Assembly (NCBI RefSeq): GCF_001202035.1
Contig: NZ_LGHT01000036.1
Location: 62,001-126,000 of the forward strand
DNA from: Pseudorhodobacter wandonensis
Lineage (GTDB): Bacteria > Pseudomonadota > Alphaproteobacteria > Rhodobacterales > Rhodobacteraceae
Length of the DNA: 64,000 nucleotides
Reading direction: 5' to 3'
Part shown: piece after piece, positions 38,264-46,821 of the stretch
How the letters are laid out: each line of letters starts with the position of its first letter
Position numbering within the stretch: position 1 is the first letter of the stretch
The notes under the pieces: model-generated
What the model was told of the DNA's origin: nothing
The model's database searches: none
What the model saw: only the letters and a program-made list of their open reading frames with translations
Program-made: the position numbers and the translations under genes

Positions 38264-39592
38264 ATGGCGCGTGCAATGAAAGTCGCAATCGTTGATGACG
38301 AAGCAGACATGCGGCAATCGATCAGCCAGTGGCTGGCCTTGTCGGGGTTTGAAACCGAAACCTATGCCTGCGCCGAAGATGCGCTCAAGGTGATCGGCGC
38401 CGATTATCCGGGGGTGGTTGTCTCGGATATCCGGATGCCGGGCATCGATGGCATGGCATTTCTGAAACGGTTGATGAGCCTGGATGGCGGCTTGCCGGTG
38501 ATAATGATCACGGGCCATGGCGATGTGCCAATGGCGGTCGAGGCGATGCGCCTTGGCGCCTATGATTTTCTGGAAAAACCGTTCAATCCCGACCGGATGA
38601 CCGAGCTGACCAAAAAAGCCACGCATAACCGCCGCATGACGCTGGACAGCCGCGCATTGCGGCGCGAGTTGTCGGATGGCACGACGCTGATGAAAAAGCT
38701 GATCGGCACTTCCGCAGAAATGGAACGGCTGCGCGAGGATATTCTCGATCTGGGGCAAGCCGATGGCCATGTGCTGATCGATGGCGAAACCGGCACAGGC
38801 AAAACGCTGGTCGCCCATGCGCTGCATGCCGTGGGGCCACGCGCGACAAAAAAGTTCGTGACGATCTCTTGCGCGGCTTGGTCCGAAGACCAGCTTGCCG
38901 CCAAACTGTTTGGCACGGGCGATGATGACGCAATTCCTTTGGTCGAAGAAGCACGGGGCGGCACGCTCTGCCTCGAAGATATCGAGTCGCTCAGTCATTC
39001 GCTGCAATCGCGGTTGCTAACCATGATTAACGAGCAGGGAACCCCGCCCGAAACCCGCATCATCGCGATTGTGAATGAACATGCGCCTGACAAAACACTC
39101 GAGGATATTCTGCGTCCGGATCTGTTCTACCGTTTGGGCGCGCTGACGATTATTTGCCCGCCCCTGCGCGCACGCGGCGAAGATATCCTGACGCTGTTCA
39201 CCCGCCTGTCCGAGCAATTCGCCGAGGAATACGGCTGCGATGCGCCGCAAGTCGCCGCGCAAGAGGCAGCCCAATTGCTGCAGGCGCCATGGCCTGGCAA
39301 CGTGCGCCAGTTGGTAAACATCGCTGAACGCGCCGTACTGCAAAACCGCCGTGGATCGGGCTCGATCGCGTCTTTGCTGATGGCCGATAACGAAGCGGCG
39401 GGCCCAACGCTGACCACCGAAGGCAAACCGCTGAAAGACTATGTCGAAGCCTTTGAACGGATGCTGATCGACAATACGATGCGGCGCCACAAAGGCTCTA
39501 TCGTCGCCGTCATGGAAGAGCTGTGCCTGCCGCGCCGGACGCTGAATGAGAAAATGGCGAAATATTCCTTGAGCCGTTCGGATTACACCTAA
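38264..39592 (+). CDS. dctD: NtrC-family response regulator (DctD) with a missing GAFTGA loop
   Basis: A 442-residue regulator: receiver (1-120, phosphoacceptor Asp55 in VVSDIRMPG), AAA+ domain (about 145-370) and C-terminal HTH (RRTLNEKMAKYSL). Walker A is GETGTGKT (174-181), and the arginine-finger region RPDLFYRLGAL and the WPGNVRQL sensor block are present. But where GAFTGA should stand (after KLFG, about 216) the sequence runs TGDDDAIPLVEEARGGTL, a shorter loop without the motif, and Walker B is altered to LCLEDIES. It can hardly activate sigma-54, so it probably works with sigma-70 or as a repressor. Partner of DctB. Confidence 0.92.
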   Translation: MARAMKVAIVDDEADMRQSISQWLALSGFETETYACAEDALKVIGADYPGVVVSDIRMPGIDGMAFLKRLMSLDGGLPVIMITGHGDVPMAVEAMRLGAYDFLEKPFNPDRMTELTKKATHNRRMTLDSRALRRELSDGTTLMKKLIGTSAEMERLREDILDLGQADGHVLIDGETGTGKTLVAHALHAVGPRATKKFVTISCAAWSEDQLAAKLFGTGDDDAIPLVEEARGGTLCLEDIESLSHSLQSRLLTMINEQGTPPETRIIAIVNEHAPDKTLEDILRPDLFYRLGALTIICPPLRARGEDILTLFTRLSEQFAEEYGCDAPQVAAQEAAQLLQAPWPGNVRQLVNIAERAVLQNRRGSGSIASLLMADNEAAGPTLTTEGKPLKDYVEAFERMLIDNTMRRHKGSIVAVMEELCLPRRTLNEKMAKYSLSRSDYT

Positions 39593-39602
39593 GTCAGGAT
39601 TT

Positions 39603-39710
39603 AGGTATTTAGACCAAGATGAAATATGAGGGCTGTCCTCTCTTTCATCTTGGTGAAAATACCTCGGGGGGGAATGCGCCGCAAGGCGCAGGGGGGGCAG
39701 CGCCCCCCGC
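39603..39710 (+). repeat. Composite palindromic / G-rich hairpin repeat after dctD
   Basis: Arms at 39603-39624 and 39643-39664 are complementary with two mismatches. The loop holds a small GAGG/CCTC hairpin. Then come TGCGCC-GCAA-GGCGCA (39675-39690) and GGGGGGC-AGC-GCCCCCC (39692-39708). The right arm and the two G-rich hairpins recur at 42243-42313. It lies between the convergent stops of dctD and the dehydrogenase gene and probably terminates or stabilises both transcripts. Confidence 0.75.
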
Positions 39711-39719
39711 TACCGGAAA

Positions 39720-42143
39720 CTATCCCCGCATTCTTGCGCCATCGGCATCAAATAGCGCAGCAGTCACCAAGCGTGCCGCGCGCCGTTCACCCAGAATTTC
39801 GATCTCGACGGACAGGCCTTCTTTGGCCATATCCGAGGGGATCAGACCAAGCGCCACCGATTGGCCGCTGAAATGCGAATAGCCGCCGCTGGTGCAATAG
39901 CCTTGCACTGTGCCATCAATCCAGATCGGTTCCCACGCAACCACATCGGCATCTTTGGCATCGACAATAAAGGCGCAAAGCTTGCGTTTGGCCCCCGCGG
40001 CTTTTTCGGCCAGTGCAGGGGCTTTGCCGACCCAGTCACTCGGCTTGTTCCAGCGGATAAAGCGGTCCAGACCTGTCTCGGCAGGGGAATAATCTGGGCT
40101 ATACTCGCGGCCCCAAGAACCAAAGAACTTATCCAATCGCAGGCTCATCATCGCGCGCATGCCAAAGGGGCGCAGGCCAAGATCCTTGCCCGCCTCGGAT
40201 AGCACTGACCAAAGATGCCGCACGGACATGTGGTCGCAGTAAATTTCATACCCCAGATCGGCGGTATAGCTGACGCGTTGAACAACGCATTTGGCCATCC
40301 CGACTGTGATTTGCTTGACGTCCATAAACCTGAACGCCTCGGCCGACACATCCGCGCGGGTGACCCGGGCCAGCAATTCGCGCGCATTTGGGCCGGCAAT
40401 CTGAAACCCTGACCGGCTGTCGGAAATGTTCTCCACGCAAACGCCGTCTTGCATGTGCTGTTCAAACCAGCGGCCATGCCAGCCTTGCGCGCCATAGCTG
40501 GCGGTCAGCTGAAACTCGGTTTCTGACAGGCAAGACACGGTGAAATCCCCAATGATCTTGCCGCTTGTCCCCAGCATCGGGGTCAGCGACAGCCGCCCCG
40601 GTTGCGGGATCAACCCCGCCATGATCCGGTCCAGCCAAGCCCGCGCCTGCGGCCCCGTCACGCGGTATTTGCCAAAGTTCTGCACCTCGTTGATACCCAC
40701 AGCCTCGCGCACGGCCATCACCTCTTGGCGCGTCGCCTCCCACGCGTTCGAGCGTTTAAAGCTGGGGGTCTCATAACGCGGCTCACCGGGCAGGGCGAAA
40801 TAATTGACCACCTCCAGCCCGTATTGCTGCCCCCAAACCGCCCCCATTCCATCAAAGACATCATACATCGGTGTGGTGCGGAAGGGGCGGGCGGCAGGGC
40901 GTTCCTCATTCGGATAACCAACGCTGAACCGCATCTGATAGTTTTCAACGACTTTGGGCACGGTATAGCCCGGCGTGGTCCAATTGCCAAAACGCGCCAC
41001 GTCAAAGCCGCGCGGATCGCGCTCGACTTCGCCGTTGATCATCCATTGTGCCAGCGCCAACCCCATGCCGCCGCCTTGGCTAAAGCCCGCCATGACCGCA
41101 CAAGCCGACCAATAGTTGCGCAATCCTGGCACCGGCCCGATCAGCGGGTTGCCGTCGGGCGCAAACGTAAACGGTCCGTGGATCACCCGTTTAACGCCAG
41201 ACCGTTCCAGCACCGGAAAGCGGCGATAGGCGAAGTTTACCGAATCCTCGATTTTGTCAAACTGCTCATTCAGCAGCTCATGGCCAAAGCCCCAAGGCGT
41301 GCCATCAACCGACCATGGCTCACAAGGTTTCTCATAAAACCCGATGCACAGCCCGCGGCCCTCTTGGCGCAGATAGCTTTCGCCGCCGGGGTCCATCACA
41401 TGCGGAAACTCGCGGCCCGATTTCAGAATATCCATGATCTCGGGGATGTCATCCGTGACCAAATACTGATGCGCCATCGGCAAAAGCGGCAAATACACCC
41501 CTGCCATCGCGCCAACCTCGCGCGCCCAGAGCCCCGCCGCGTTGACCAGATGCTCGCAGGTGACAGTGCCTTGCTCGGTCACCACTTCCCAGCCCGCGGG
41601 CGTCGGGTTGGTTTCCAAAACGCGGTTGTGCAGCACAATCTCGGCCCCACCCATGCGCGCGGCCTTAGCATAGGCATGCGTGGTGCCTGACGGGTCCAAA
41701 TGCCCATCGAGCGGGTCATAAAGCGCGCCGATAATCCCTTCCAGATTGACCATCCCATCGGTTAGTTTGGCAATTTCTTCCGGCCCCAAAATCTCGGTAT
41801 CCAGCCCCATATAACGATGCTTGGCGCGCTCGGCTTTCAACATCTCAAACCGCGCCTGATTGTCGGCAAGGGTAATCCCGCCCACATGGTGCAAGCCACA
41901 AGACATGCCGGTAATCGCCTCCAGCTCCTTATAAAGCCGGATGGTATAGCCTTGCAGCGCTGCCATATTGGTATCGCCGTTCAGCGTATGAAACCCGCCG
42001 GCCGCGTGCCATGTCGACCCCGAGGTCAGGTCAGACCGCTCGATCAACATCACATCCGACCAGCCCAATTTGGTCAGGTGATACAGCACCGAACAGCCGA
42101 CTACGCCGCCTCCGATAACAACAACCCGCGCATGGCTCTTCAT
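39720..42143 (-). CDS. FAD- and folate-dependent dehydrogenase, dimethylglycine/sarcosine type
   Basis: An 807-residue oxidative demethylase. The N-terminal DAO domain has dinucleotide motif VVVIGGGVVG (about 7-16) and STWHAAGG (43-50), where the His is the usual covalent flavin site. The C-terminal part is a GcvT/T-protein folate domain (VQNFGKYRVTGPQARAWLDR and DFTVSCLSETEFQLTAS). Family enzymes oxidise dimethylglycine to sarcosine or sarcosine to glycine and pass the one-carbon unit to tetrahydrofolate. The ATG at 42143 has GGAGG spaced 6 bases. It follows the Liv-type permease genes downstream in the same direction. Confidence 0.88.
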   Translation of the reverse strand: MKSHARVVVIGGGVVGCSVLYHLTKLGWSDVMLIERSDLTSGSTWHAAGGFHTLNGDTNMAALQGYTIRLYKELEAITGMSCGLHHVGGITLADNQARFEMLKAERAKHRYMGLDTEILGPEEIAKLTDGMVNLEGIIGALYDPLDGHLDPSGTTHAYAKAARMGGAEIVLHNRVLETNPTPAGWEVVTEQGTVTCEHLVNAAGLWAREVGAMAGVYLPLLPMAHQYLVTDDIPEIMDILKSGREFPHVMDPGGESYLRQEGRGLCIGFYEKPCEPWSVDGTPWGFGHELLNEQFDKIEDSVNFAYRRFPVLERSGVKRVIHGPFTFAPDGNPLIGPVPGLRNYWSACAVMAGFSQGGGMGLALAQWMINGEVERDPRGFDVARFGNWTTPGYTVPKVVENYQMRFSVGYPNEERPAARPFRTTPMYDVFDGMGAVWGQQYGLEVVNYFALPGEPRYETPSFKRSNAWEATRQEVMAVREAVGINEVQNFGKYRVTGPQARAWLDRIMAGLIPQPGRLSLTPMLGTSGKIIGDFTVSCLSETEFQLTASYGAQGWHGRWFEQHMQDGVCVENISDSRSGFQIAGPNARELLARVTRADVSAEAFRFMDVKQITVGMAKCVVQRVSYTADLGYEIYCDHMSVRHLWSVLSEAGKDLGLRPFGMRAMMSLRLDKFFGSWGREYSPDYSPAETGLDRFIRWNKPSDWVGKAPALAEKAAGAKRKLCAFIVDAKDADVVAWEPIWIDGTVQGYCTSGGYSHFSGQSVALGLIPSDMAKEGLSVEIEILGERRAARLVTAALFDADGARMRG

Positions 42144-42242
42144 TTCATACCTCCACTGGCTTTCTGCCATGGTGGCGCAAGCAAGCAAGGGCGTGCAAGT
42201 AAAACTGCGACACATAATGTCGCGCGAGGAACCCGACCCAGC

Positions 42243-42313
42243 TTTCTTTTCGGTGAAAATATCCTCAGGGGGGGGGCGCCTGAAAGGCGTAGGGGGGGGC
42301 AGAATGCCCCCCC
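42243..42313 (+). repeat. Second composite G-rich hairpin repeat, between livM-type and dehydrogenase genes
   Basis: A TTTCTTTTCGGTGAAAATA segment like the right arm of the element at 39603-39710, then a CGCCT-GAA-AGGCG hairpin (42277-42289) and a GGGGGGGCA-GAA-TGCCCCCCC hairpin (42293-42313). It has the same architecture and orientation as the copy at 39643-39710. It lies just downstream of the minus-strand permease stop at 42341 and upstream of the dehydrogenase start. Confidence 0.75.
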
Positions 42314-42340
42314 TTTATCATCTGACATCAGGCAGAATGC

Positions 42341-43642
42341 TTATTTTTCCGGGATCAACCCGCGCGGGCTAAACCGCAAGACCAACAGCAATATCACGCC
42401 AAGCGTCAAAAGCCGCATGTTTTGCGCCGAGTCCACCAAATGCGCCTTCAGCCAGCCATCGCTCATGCCATAGGTCAGCACCGACATCACACCCGGCCCA
42501 AGGCTTTCCACGATCAACCACAACCAGCCAATCAGCAAACCGCCCAGAACCGCGCCCCAGTTGTTGCCCGACCCACCGACGATCACCATCACCCAGATCA
42601 GAAAGGTAAAGCGCAACGGGTTATAGGTGCCGGGTGTCAACTGCCCGTCCATCGAGGTCATCATCGCACCGGCAAAACCAACCACGGCCGAGCCGATGAC
42701 AAACACCTGCAAATGGCGGCGGGTCACATCCTTGCCCATCGCGGCGGCGGCCACCTCATTGTCGCGGATTGATCGCATCATCCGGCCCCAAGGGCTGTTC
42801 AGCGCCTTTTCCGACATCCAGACCACAATTGCCAGAACCACCGTGAACAGCGCGACATAAACCAGTTTCACCACAATTGACGAGGCACCGACCGGCTCAA
42901 ACCCATAGCGCGTGGCCCAATCCAGAAAGGCGGCGCTTTGCTGCAAATCCACCTCATAGGGCACAGGCCAGGGGCGGGGCAGGCCGATCATGTTTTTCAC
43001 GCCGCGCGCCAGCCAGTCTTCGTTCTTCAGCACGGCAATAATGATTTCGGCAATGCCCAAAGTGGCAATCGCCAGATAGTCCGACCGCAAACCAAGCGAG
43101 ATTTTCCCGATTGCCCAAGCCGCAACTGCTGCCAACAAGCCGCCCACAGGCCATGCCAACAGCGACGGCAGGCCAAGCCCGCCGATGTTGCCGGCTGTCG
43201 CAGAATTAATCACCTCAACTGCCTCAACCGAGGGGTCAAAGAGCTCACGAAAGGCAAAGAACCCGCCGATCAACAGGGCCAGCATTGCCACGTTGCGCAA
43301 TTTGCCTTTGGCCATACGTTTGTAAATTTGTGTAGCGGCAATGATGACCGCGACCCCAAAACACAGGCCCGCCAAAATGCCCCAGCCACCAGCCGCCCAA
43401 CCCGCAGGCACCGGCGGAGACGAAACCAGCGCCACAGCAAGCCCGCCAAGCGCCGCAAACCCCATGATGCCGGTGTTGAACAGACCGGCATAGCCCCATT
43501 GCATATTCACGCCCAAAGCCATGATCGCCGACAAAAGCCCGACAGTCAGGATGTTCAGCGCGAGGTTCCAACTTTGGAAATAGCCAGTGCCGATGTACAA
43601 AATTGCGACCAGCCCGAACAGGATAAGATTGCGTTTGTTCAT
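42341..43642 (-). CDS. livM: Branched-chain amino acid-type ABC transporter permease (LivM family)
   Basis: A 433-residue permease with the LivM blocks VNMQWGYAGLFNTGIMGFAALGGLA (about 45-69), LRSDYLAIATLGIAEII, and the cytoplasmic contact region MRSIRDNEVAAAAMGKDVTRRHLQVFVIGS. It is longer than usual LivM proteins because of an insertion near residues 105-145. Its start overlaps the livH-type stop (ATGA). Encoded just upstream of a demethylating dehydrogenase, so the transporter's real substrate is more likely a methylated amine such as dimethylglycine, sarcosine or betaine than a branched-chain amino acid. Confidence 0.9.
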   Translation of the reverse strand: MNKRNLILFGLVAILYIGTGYFQSWNLALNILTVGLLSAIMALGVNMQWGYAGLFNTGIMGFAALGGLAVALVSSPPVPAGWAAGGWGILAGLCFGVAVIIAATQIYKRMAKGKLRNVAMLALLIGGFFAFRELFDPSVEAVEVINSATAGNIGGLGLPSLLAWPVGGLLAAVAAWAIGKISLGLRSDYLAIATLGIAEIIIAVLKNEDWLARGVKNMIGLPRPWPVPYEVDLQQSAAFLDWATRYGFEPVGASSIVVKLVYVALFTVVLAIVVWMSEKALNSPWGRMMRSIRDNEVAAAAMGKDVTRRHLQVFVIGSAVVGFAGAMMTSMDGQLTPGTYNPLRFTFLIWVMVIVGGSGNNWGAVLGGLLIGWLWLIVESLGPGVMSVLTYGMSDGWLKAHLVDSAQNMRLLTLGVILLLVLRFSPRGLIPEK

Positions 43643-44652
43643 CCCGATTTCCCCTTAAACAGTCCCGTGGGCATGAACAGCAACACGATGATAAGTATGA
43701 TGAAACTTACTGCCAGCTTATAGTCGGTCGACAAAAGCTGGATCAGGTTGTCGGGCGCCCAGGCCTCGGGCACCAGATAGCCGATAACCTTTTTCCACGC
43801 ATAGGTCACGAAGACCTCGGAATAGGCCACAACAAACCCGCCCGCAATCGCGCCCAACGGGTTGCCAAGGCCACCCACCACAGCCGCCGCAAAGATCGGC
43901 AGCAGCAGTTGGAAATAGGTGAAGGGTTTGAACGATTTATCCAACCCGTACAACACGCCTGCAATCGTCGCCAGCGCGGCCACGATGATCCATGTCACAT
44001 TGACCACACGGTTCGGGTTGATGCCCGACAACAGCGCCAGATCCTCGTTATCCGAAAAAGCGCGCATCGACTTGCCGGTGCGGGTCTTTTGCAAAAACCA
44101 AAACAGCCAAGCCACAACGATGATGGCCGTAATTACAGTGATTGCCTGTGTTGATTTGATCGCCAGTCCCTCGGACAGGCCTGTCCATCTCTTGAAATCG
44201 CCTGCCGTCATGACAAAACGCTCGCCATCGGCAAAGTTCTGTTCCTCGACCCCGATAATCAGGCGGGTGATGCCGTTCATCACAAACATCACACCCAGCG
44301 AGACAATCACCAGAATCGTCGGCGCGGCACGTTGCTTGCGGTAAAACCGGTAAACGAACTTGTCGGTCAGCAACAACAGGCCTGCCGTCACGGCTATGCC
44401 CACAGGCATCGCGATCAGCGCGGTGGGCAAGGCGCCCAGATGCACACCCATGCTTTGCAACCACCAGGTCATCAGAATGGTGATCATGGTGCCAAAGGCC
44501 ATCGTGTCGCCTTGGGCAAAGTTGGAAAACCGCAAGATGCCGTAAACCAGCGTCGCCCCCAGCGCCCCCAAAGCCAATTGCGCACCATACGCGGTGGCCG
44601 GAACCACCACAAAGTTCACAAAGGCCACGATTGCGTTTATAATATCCATCAA
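43639..44652 (-). CDS. livH: Branched-chain amino acid-type ABC transporter permease (LivH family)
   Basis: A 337-residue permease. Typical LivH motifs are LGALGATLVYGILRFSNFAQGD (about 27-48), ILVIVSLGVMFVMNG, and GGLGNPLGAIAGGFVVAYSEV near the C-terminus. About eight hydrophobic helices. Its start overlaps the stop of the small upstream gene (ATGA), and its end overlaps livM. The cluster has two permeases, two ATPases and one binding protein, the complete Liv set. Confidence 0.92.
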   Translation of the reverse strand: MMDIINAIVAFVNFVVVPATAYGAQLALGALGATLVYGILRFSNFAQGDTMAFGTMITILMTWWLQSMGVHLGALPTALIAMPVGIAVTAGLLLLTDKFVYRFYRKQRAAPTILVIVSLGVMFVMNGITRLIIGVEEQNFADGERFVMTAGDFKRWTGLSEGLAIKSTQAITVITAIIVVAWLFWFLQKTRTGKSMRAFSDNEDLALLSGINPNRVVNVTWIIVAALATIAGVLYGLDKSFKPFTYFQLLLPIFAAAVVGGLGNPLGAIAGGFVVAYSEVFVTYAWKKVIGYLVPEAWAPDNLIQLLSTDYKLAVSFIILIIVLLFMPTGLFKGKSG

Positions 44653-45086
44653 GCTTGCCCTTTGTTTATCTGGTCCGCATCAACGCAAAACCCCGTTGCT
44701 TGGCCCAGCACAGCGCTTTCTGCTGTAAACCCGTCAGTCTCGGTTACCGTCAACGCGCCGTTTTCGCGCAATTCAAATCGCCGCAGACCGGTTTCGCCGC
44801 GGCGCATTACCCATTCCGTATCGTTCACCGTTTCCAATGCAGTATCGCGCGATTCAAAACCTGCCTCATAGTAATAGGCCCGGCCATCCTCGGCCGCAGG
44901 CAAAATCACGATATCGGCGGGCAGGGGGCCTGCACAATCCTGACCGCGACAAATGCTGTCAAACTTGCAGGCATAGCCCGCCAGTTTTTGCGGCGTGGGC
45001 TTGTACTCCCACTGGCTGATGAACATGATCATTGTCACCAAGATCATAAAAACGCTGACAGACAGCACAAAGTTGCGCGTATCCAT
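44649..45086 (-). CDS. Small membrane-anchored protein of unknown function in the Liv-type operon
   Basis: A 145-residue protein with one N-terminal membrane helix (about 7-25) and a soluble part with four cysteines: YACKFDSICRGQDCAGPLP (about 38-56) and a late GFCVDADQ. The cysteine-rich stretch suggests a disulfide-stabilised periplasmic domain. I do not recognise a family. It lies between the livF and livH genes, separated from livF by 3 bases and overlapping livH by ATGA, so it is translationally coupled into the transporter operon. It could be an accessory of the transporter, but nothing proves this. Confidence 0.75.
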   Translation of the reverse strand: MDTRNFVLSVSVFMILVTMIMFISQWEYKPTPQKLAGYACKFDSICRGQDCAGPLPADIVILPAAEDGRAYYYEAGFESRDTALETVNDTEWVMRRGETGLRRFELRENGALTVTETDGFTAESAVLGQATGFCVDADQINKGQA

Positions 45087-45089
45087 CGC

Positions 45090-45800
45090 CTAGCCCCCCA
45101 AGAAACTGCGACGCACTTCGGGGTCTTGCATCAAGGCCTGTCCGGTATCGGTAAAACGGTTCGCCCCTTGCACCAGAACATAACCTTTATGCGCGATTTC
45201 AAGCGCTTGTCGGGCGTTCTGTTCGACCATCAGAATGGAAATGCCTGTGCGCGCGACCTCGATAATCCGGTCAAACAATTCATCCATAACAATCGGCGAC
45301 ACGCCTGCGGTGGGTTCGTCCAGCATCAGCACCTTGGGCTGGGTCATCAAGGCGCGGCCCACAGCAACCTGCTGACGCTGCCCACCCGAAAGCTCGCCCG
45401 CGGGCTGGTAGCGTTTGTCTTTCAAAATCGGAAACAGATCATAAATCTGCGCGATCGTCCCCGAGATATCGTCACGGCGCAAAAACGCCCCCATCTCTAG
45501 GTTTTCCTCAACCGTCATCGAGGTAAAGATGTTCGACGTCTGCGGCACAAAGGCCATGCCCTTGGCCACGCGGTCTTGCGGCGACAGCGCGGTGATATCC
45601 TGCCCTTGCAGCATAACACGCCCCCCCCGCAGGTTCAGCATGCCAAACACAGCCTTCATCGCGGTGGATTTGCCGGCGCCATTCGGGCCAACGATCACAG
45701 CAATCTCGCCCTTTTCGACGGCGATGGTACAATTGTGCAAAATATCCACGGCGCCATAGCCACCGGTCATATTCTCGCCAATCAAAAACGGTTCCGACAT
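45090..45800 (-). CDS. livF: Branched-chain amino acid-type ABC transporter ATPase (LivF family)
   Basis: A 236-residue ATPase. Walker A is VGPNGAGKST, the signature is LSGGQRQQVAVGRAL, Walker B is KVLMLDEPTAGVSP, and the LivF-typical ending VLVQGANRFTDTGQALMQDPEV is present. The ATG has GAGGG upstream. It lies 135 bases after livG on the same strand. With livG it forms the ATPase pair of the cluster. Confidence 0.93.
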   Translation of the reverse strand: MSEPFLIGENMTGGYGAVDILHNCTIAVEKGEIAVIVGPNGAGKSTAMKAVFGMLNLRGGRVMLQGQDITALSPQDRVAKGMAFVPQTSNIFTSMTVEENLEMGAFLRRDDISGTIAQIYDLFPILKDKRYQPAGELSGGQRQQVAVGRALMTQPKVLMLDEPTAGVSPIVMDELFDRIIEVARTGISILMVEQNARQALEIAHKGYVLVQGANRFTDTGQALMQDPEVRRSFLGG

Positions 45801-45935
45801 CTAATCCCTCTAAGCTGCGGCTTTTTGCAAGTCAGGCTGCAGTCTTCTTTCATCTCTTCACAAATTTCCGTAGCACTTTATCCGGCAAAGCGCCCTGCGA
45901 TGCACATGGCGTTTCGTAGAACAACCACGGATCGT

Positions 45936-46718
45936 TCAGGCACCGACCTTGACCTTGTTCTTCAGACCCGTCCCCAAATAGGCCTCAATCACACGCTCGT
46001 CGTTTTTCACTTCGTCCACGGTGCCCTGGGCCAAAACCTTGCCTTCGGCCATACAAATCACCGGGTTACAGATGCGGGCGATGAAATCCATGTCATGCTC
46101 GATGACGCAGAACGTATAGCCGCGCTCTTTGTTCAGGCGGATAATCGCGTCGCCGATGGTGTTCAGCAAGGTGCGGTTTACCCCTGCGCCCACCTCATCC
46201 AGAAACACGATCTTGGCATCGACCATCATGGTGCGGCCCAGCTCCAACAGCTTTTTCTGGCCACCGGAAATGTTGCTGGCGCGCTGATCGGCCAAATGGC
46301 TGATCGTCAGAAATTCCAGCACCTCATCGGCTTTGTCGCGGACGCGGCGTTCTTCGGCGGCAATGCGGCCACGGGCAAACCAGGTGTTCCACAGCGTCTC
46401 GCCCGCTTGATGTTCCGGCACCATCATCAGGTTTTCGCGCACCGTCATCGACCCGAACTCATGCGCGATCTGAAATGTGCGCAGCAGGCCTTTGTGGAAC
46501 AATTCATGCGGCGGCAGGCCGGTAATATCCTCGCCCGCCATTTTCACGCGGCCCGAGGTGGGCGGCAAACGGCCGGCGATAACGTTGAACAACGTGGTCT
46601 TTCCCGCGCCATTCGGGCCGATCAGCCCGGTAATCGAGCCTTCTTCGATCGCAAGGGATGCACCATCCACGGCGTGAAACCCGCCGAAATGTTTGTGCAG
46701 ATTTTCAACGACGATCAT
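45936..46718 (-). CDS. livG: Branched-chain amino acid-type ABC transporter ATPase (LivG family)
   Basis: A 260-residue ATPase. Walker A is GPNGAGKTTLFN, Walker B is IVFLDEVGAGVN, and the LivG-typical late block YTFCVIEHDMDFIARICNPV is intact. The signature region reads NISGGQKKLLELGRTMM. It has GAGGGAG before its ATG. It is separated from the upstream binding-protein gene by a strong hairpin (46772-46798), so binding protein is expected to be made in excess of the membrane complex. Confidence 0.93.
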   Translation of the reverse strand: MIVVENLHKHFGGFHAVDGASLAIEEGSITGLIGPNGAGKTTLFNVIAGRLPPTSGRVKMAGEDITGLPPHELFHKGLLRTFQIAHEFGSMTVRENLMMVPEHQAGETLWNTWFARGRIAAEERRVRDKADEVLEFLTISHLADQRASNISGGQKKLLELGRTMMVDAKIVFLDEVGAGVNRTLLNTIGDAIIRLNKERGYTFCVIEHDMDFIARICNPVICMAEGKVLAQGTVDEVKNDERVIEAYLGTGLKNKVKVGA

Positions 46719-46771
46719 CGCTTTCTCCCTCTAGGCGCAATGGTCTTGGCGGCGGCCAAAATATGGACAAA

Positions 46772-46798
46772 CGGCCCGAAGGGAAACCCTTCGGGCCG
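46772..46798 (-). terminator. Strong intra-operon terminator after the binding-protein gene
   Basis: CGGCCCGAAGGG (46772-46783) pairs perfectly with CCCTTCGGGCCG (46787-46798) around an AAA loop, and a TTTGT follows on the minus strand. It lies between the binding-protein stop and the livG-type start, so it likely attenuates expression of the downstream genes. Confidence 0.85.
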
Positions 46799-46821
46799 CA
46801 TTTAGAAACCTTAGTGCAAGA

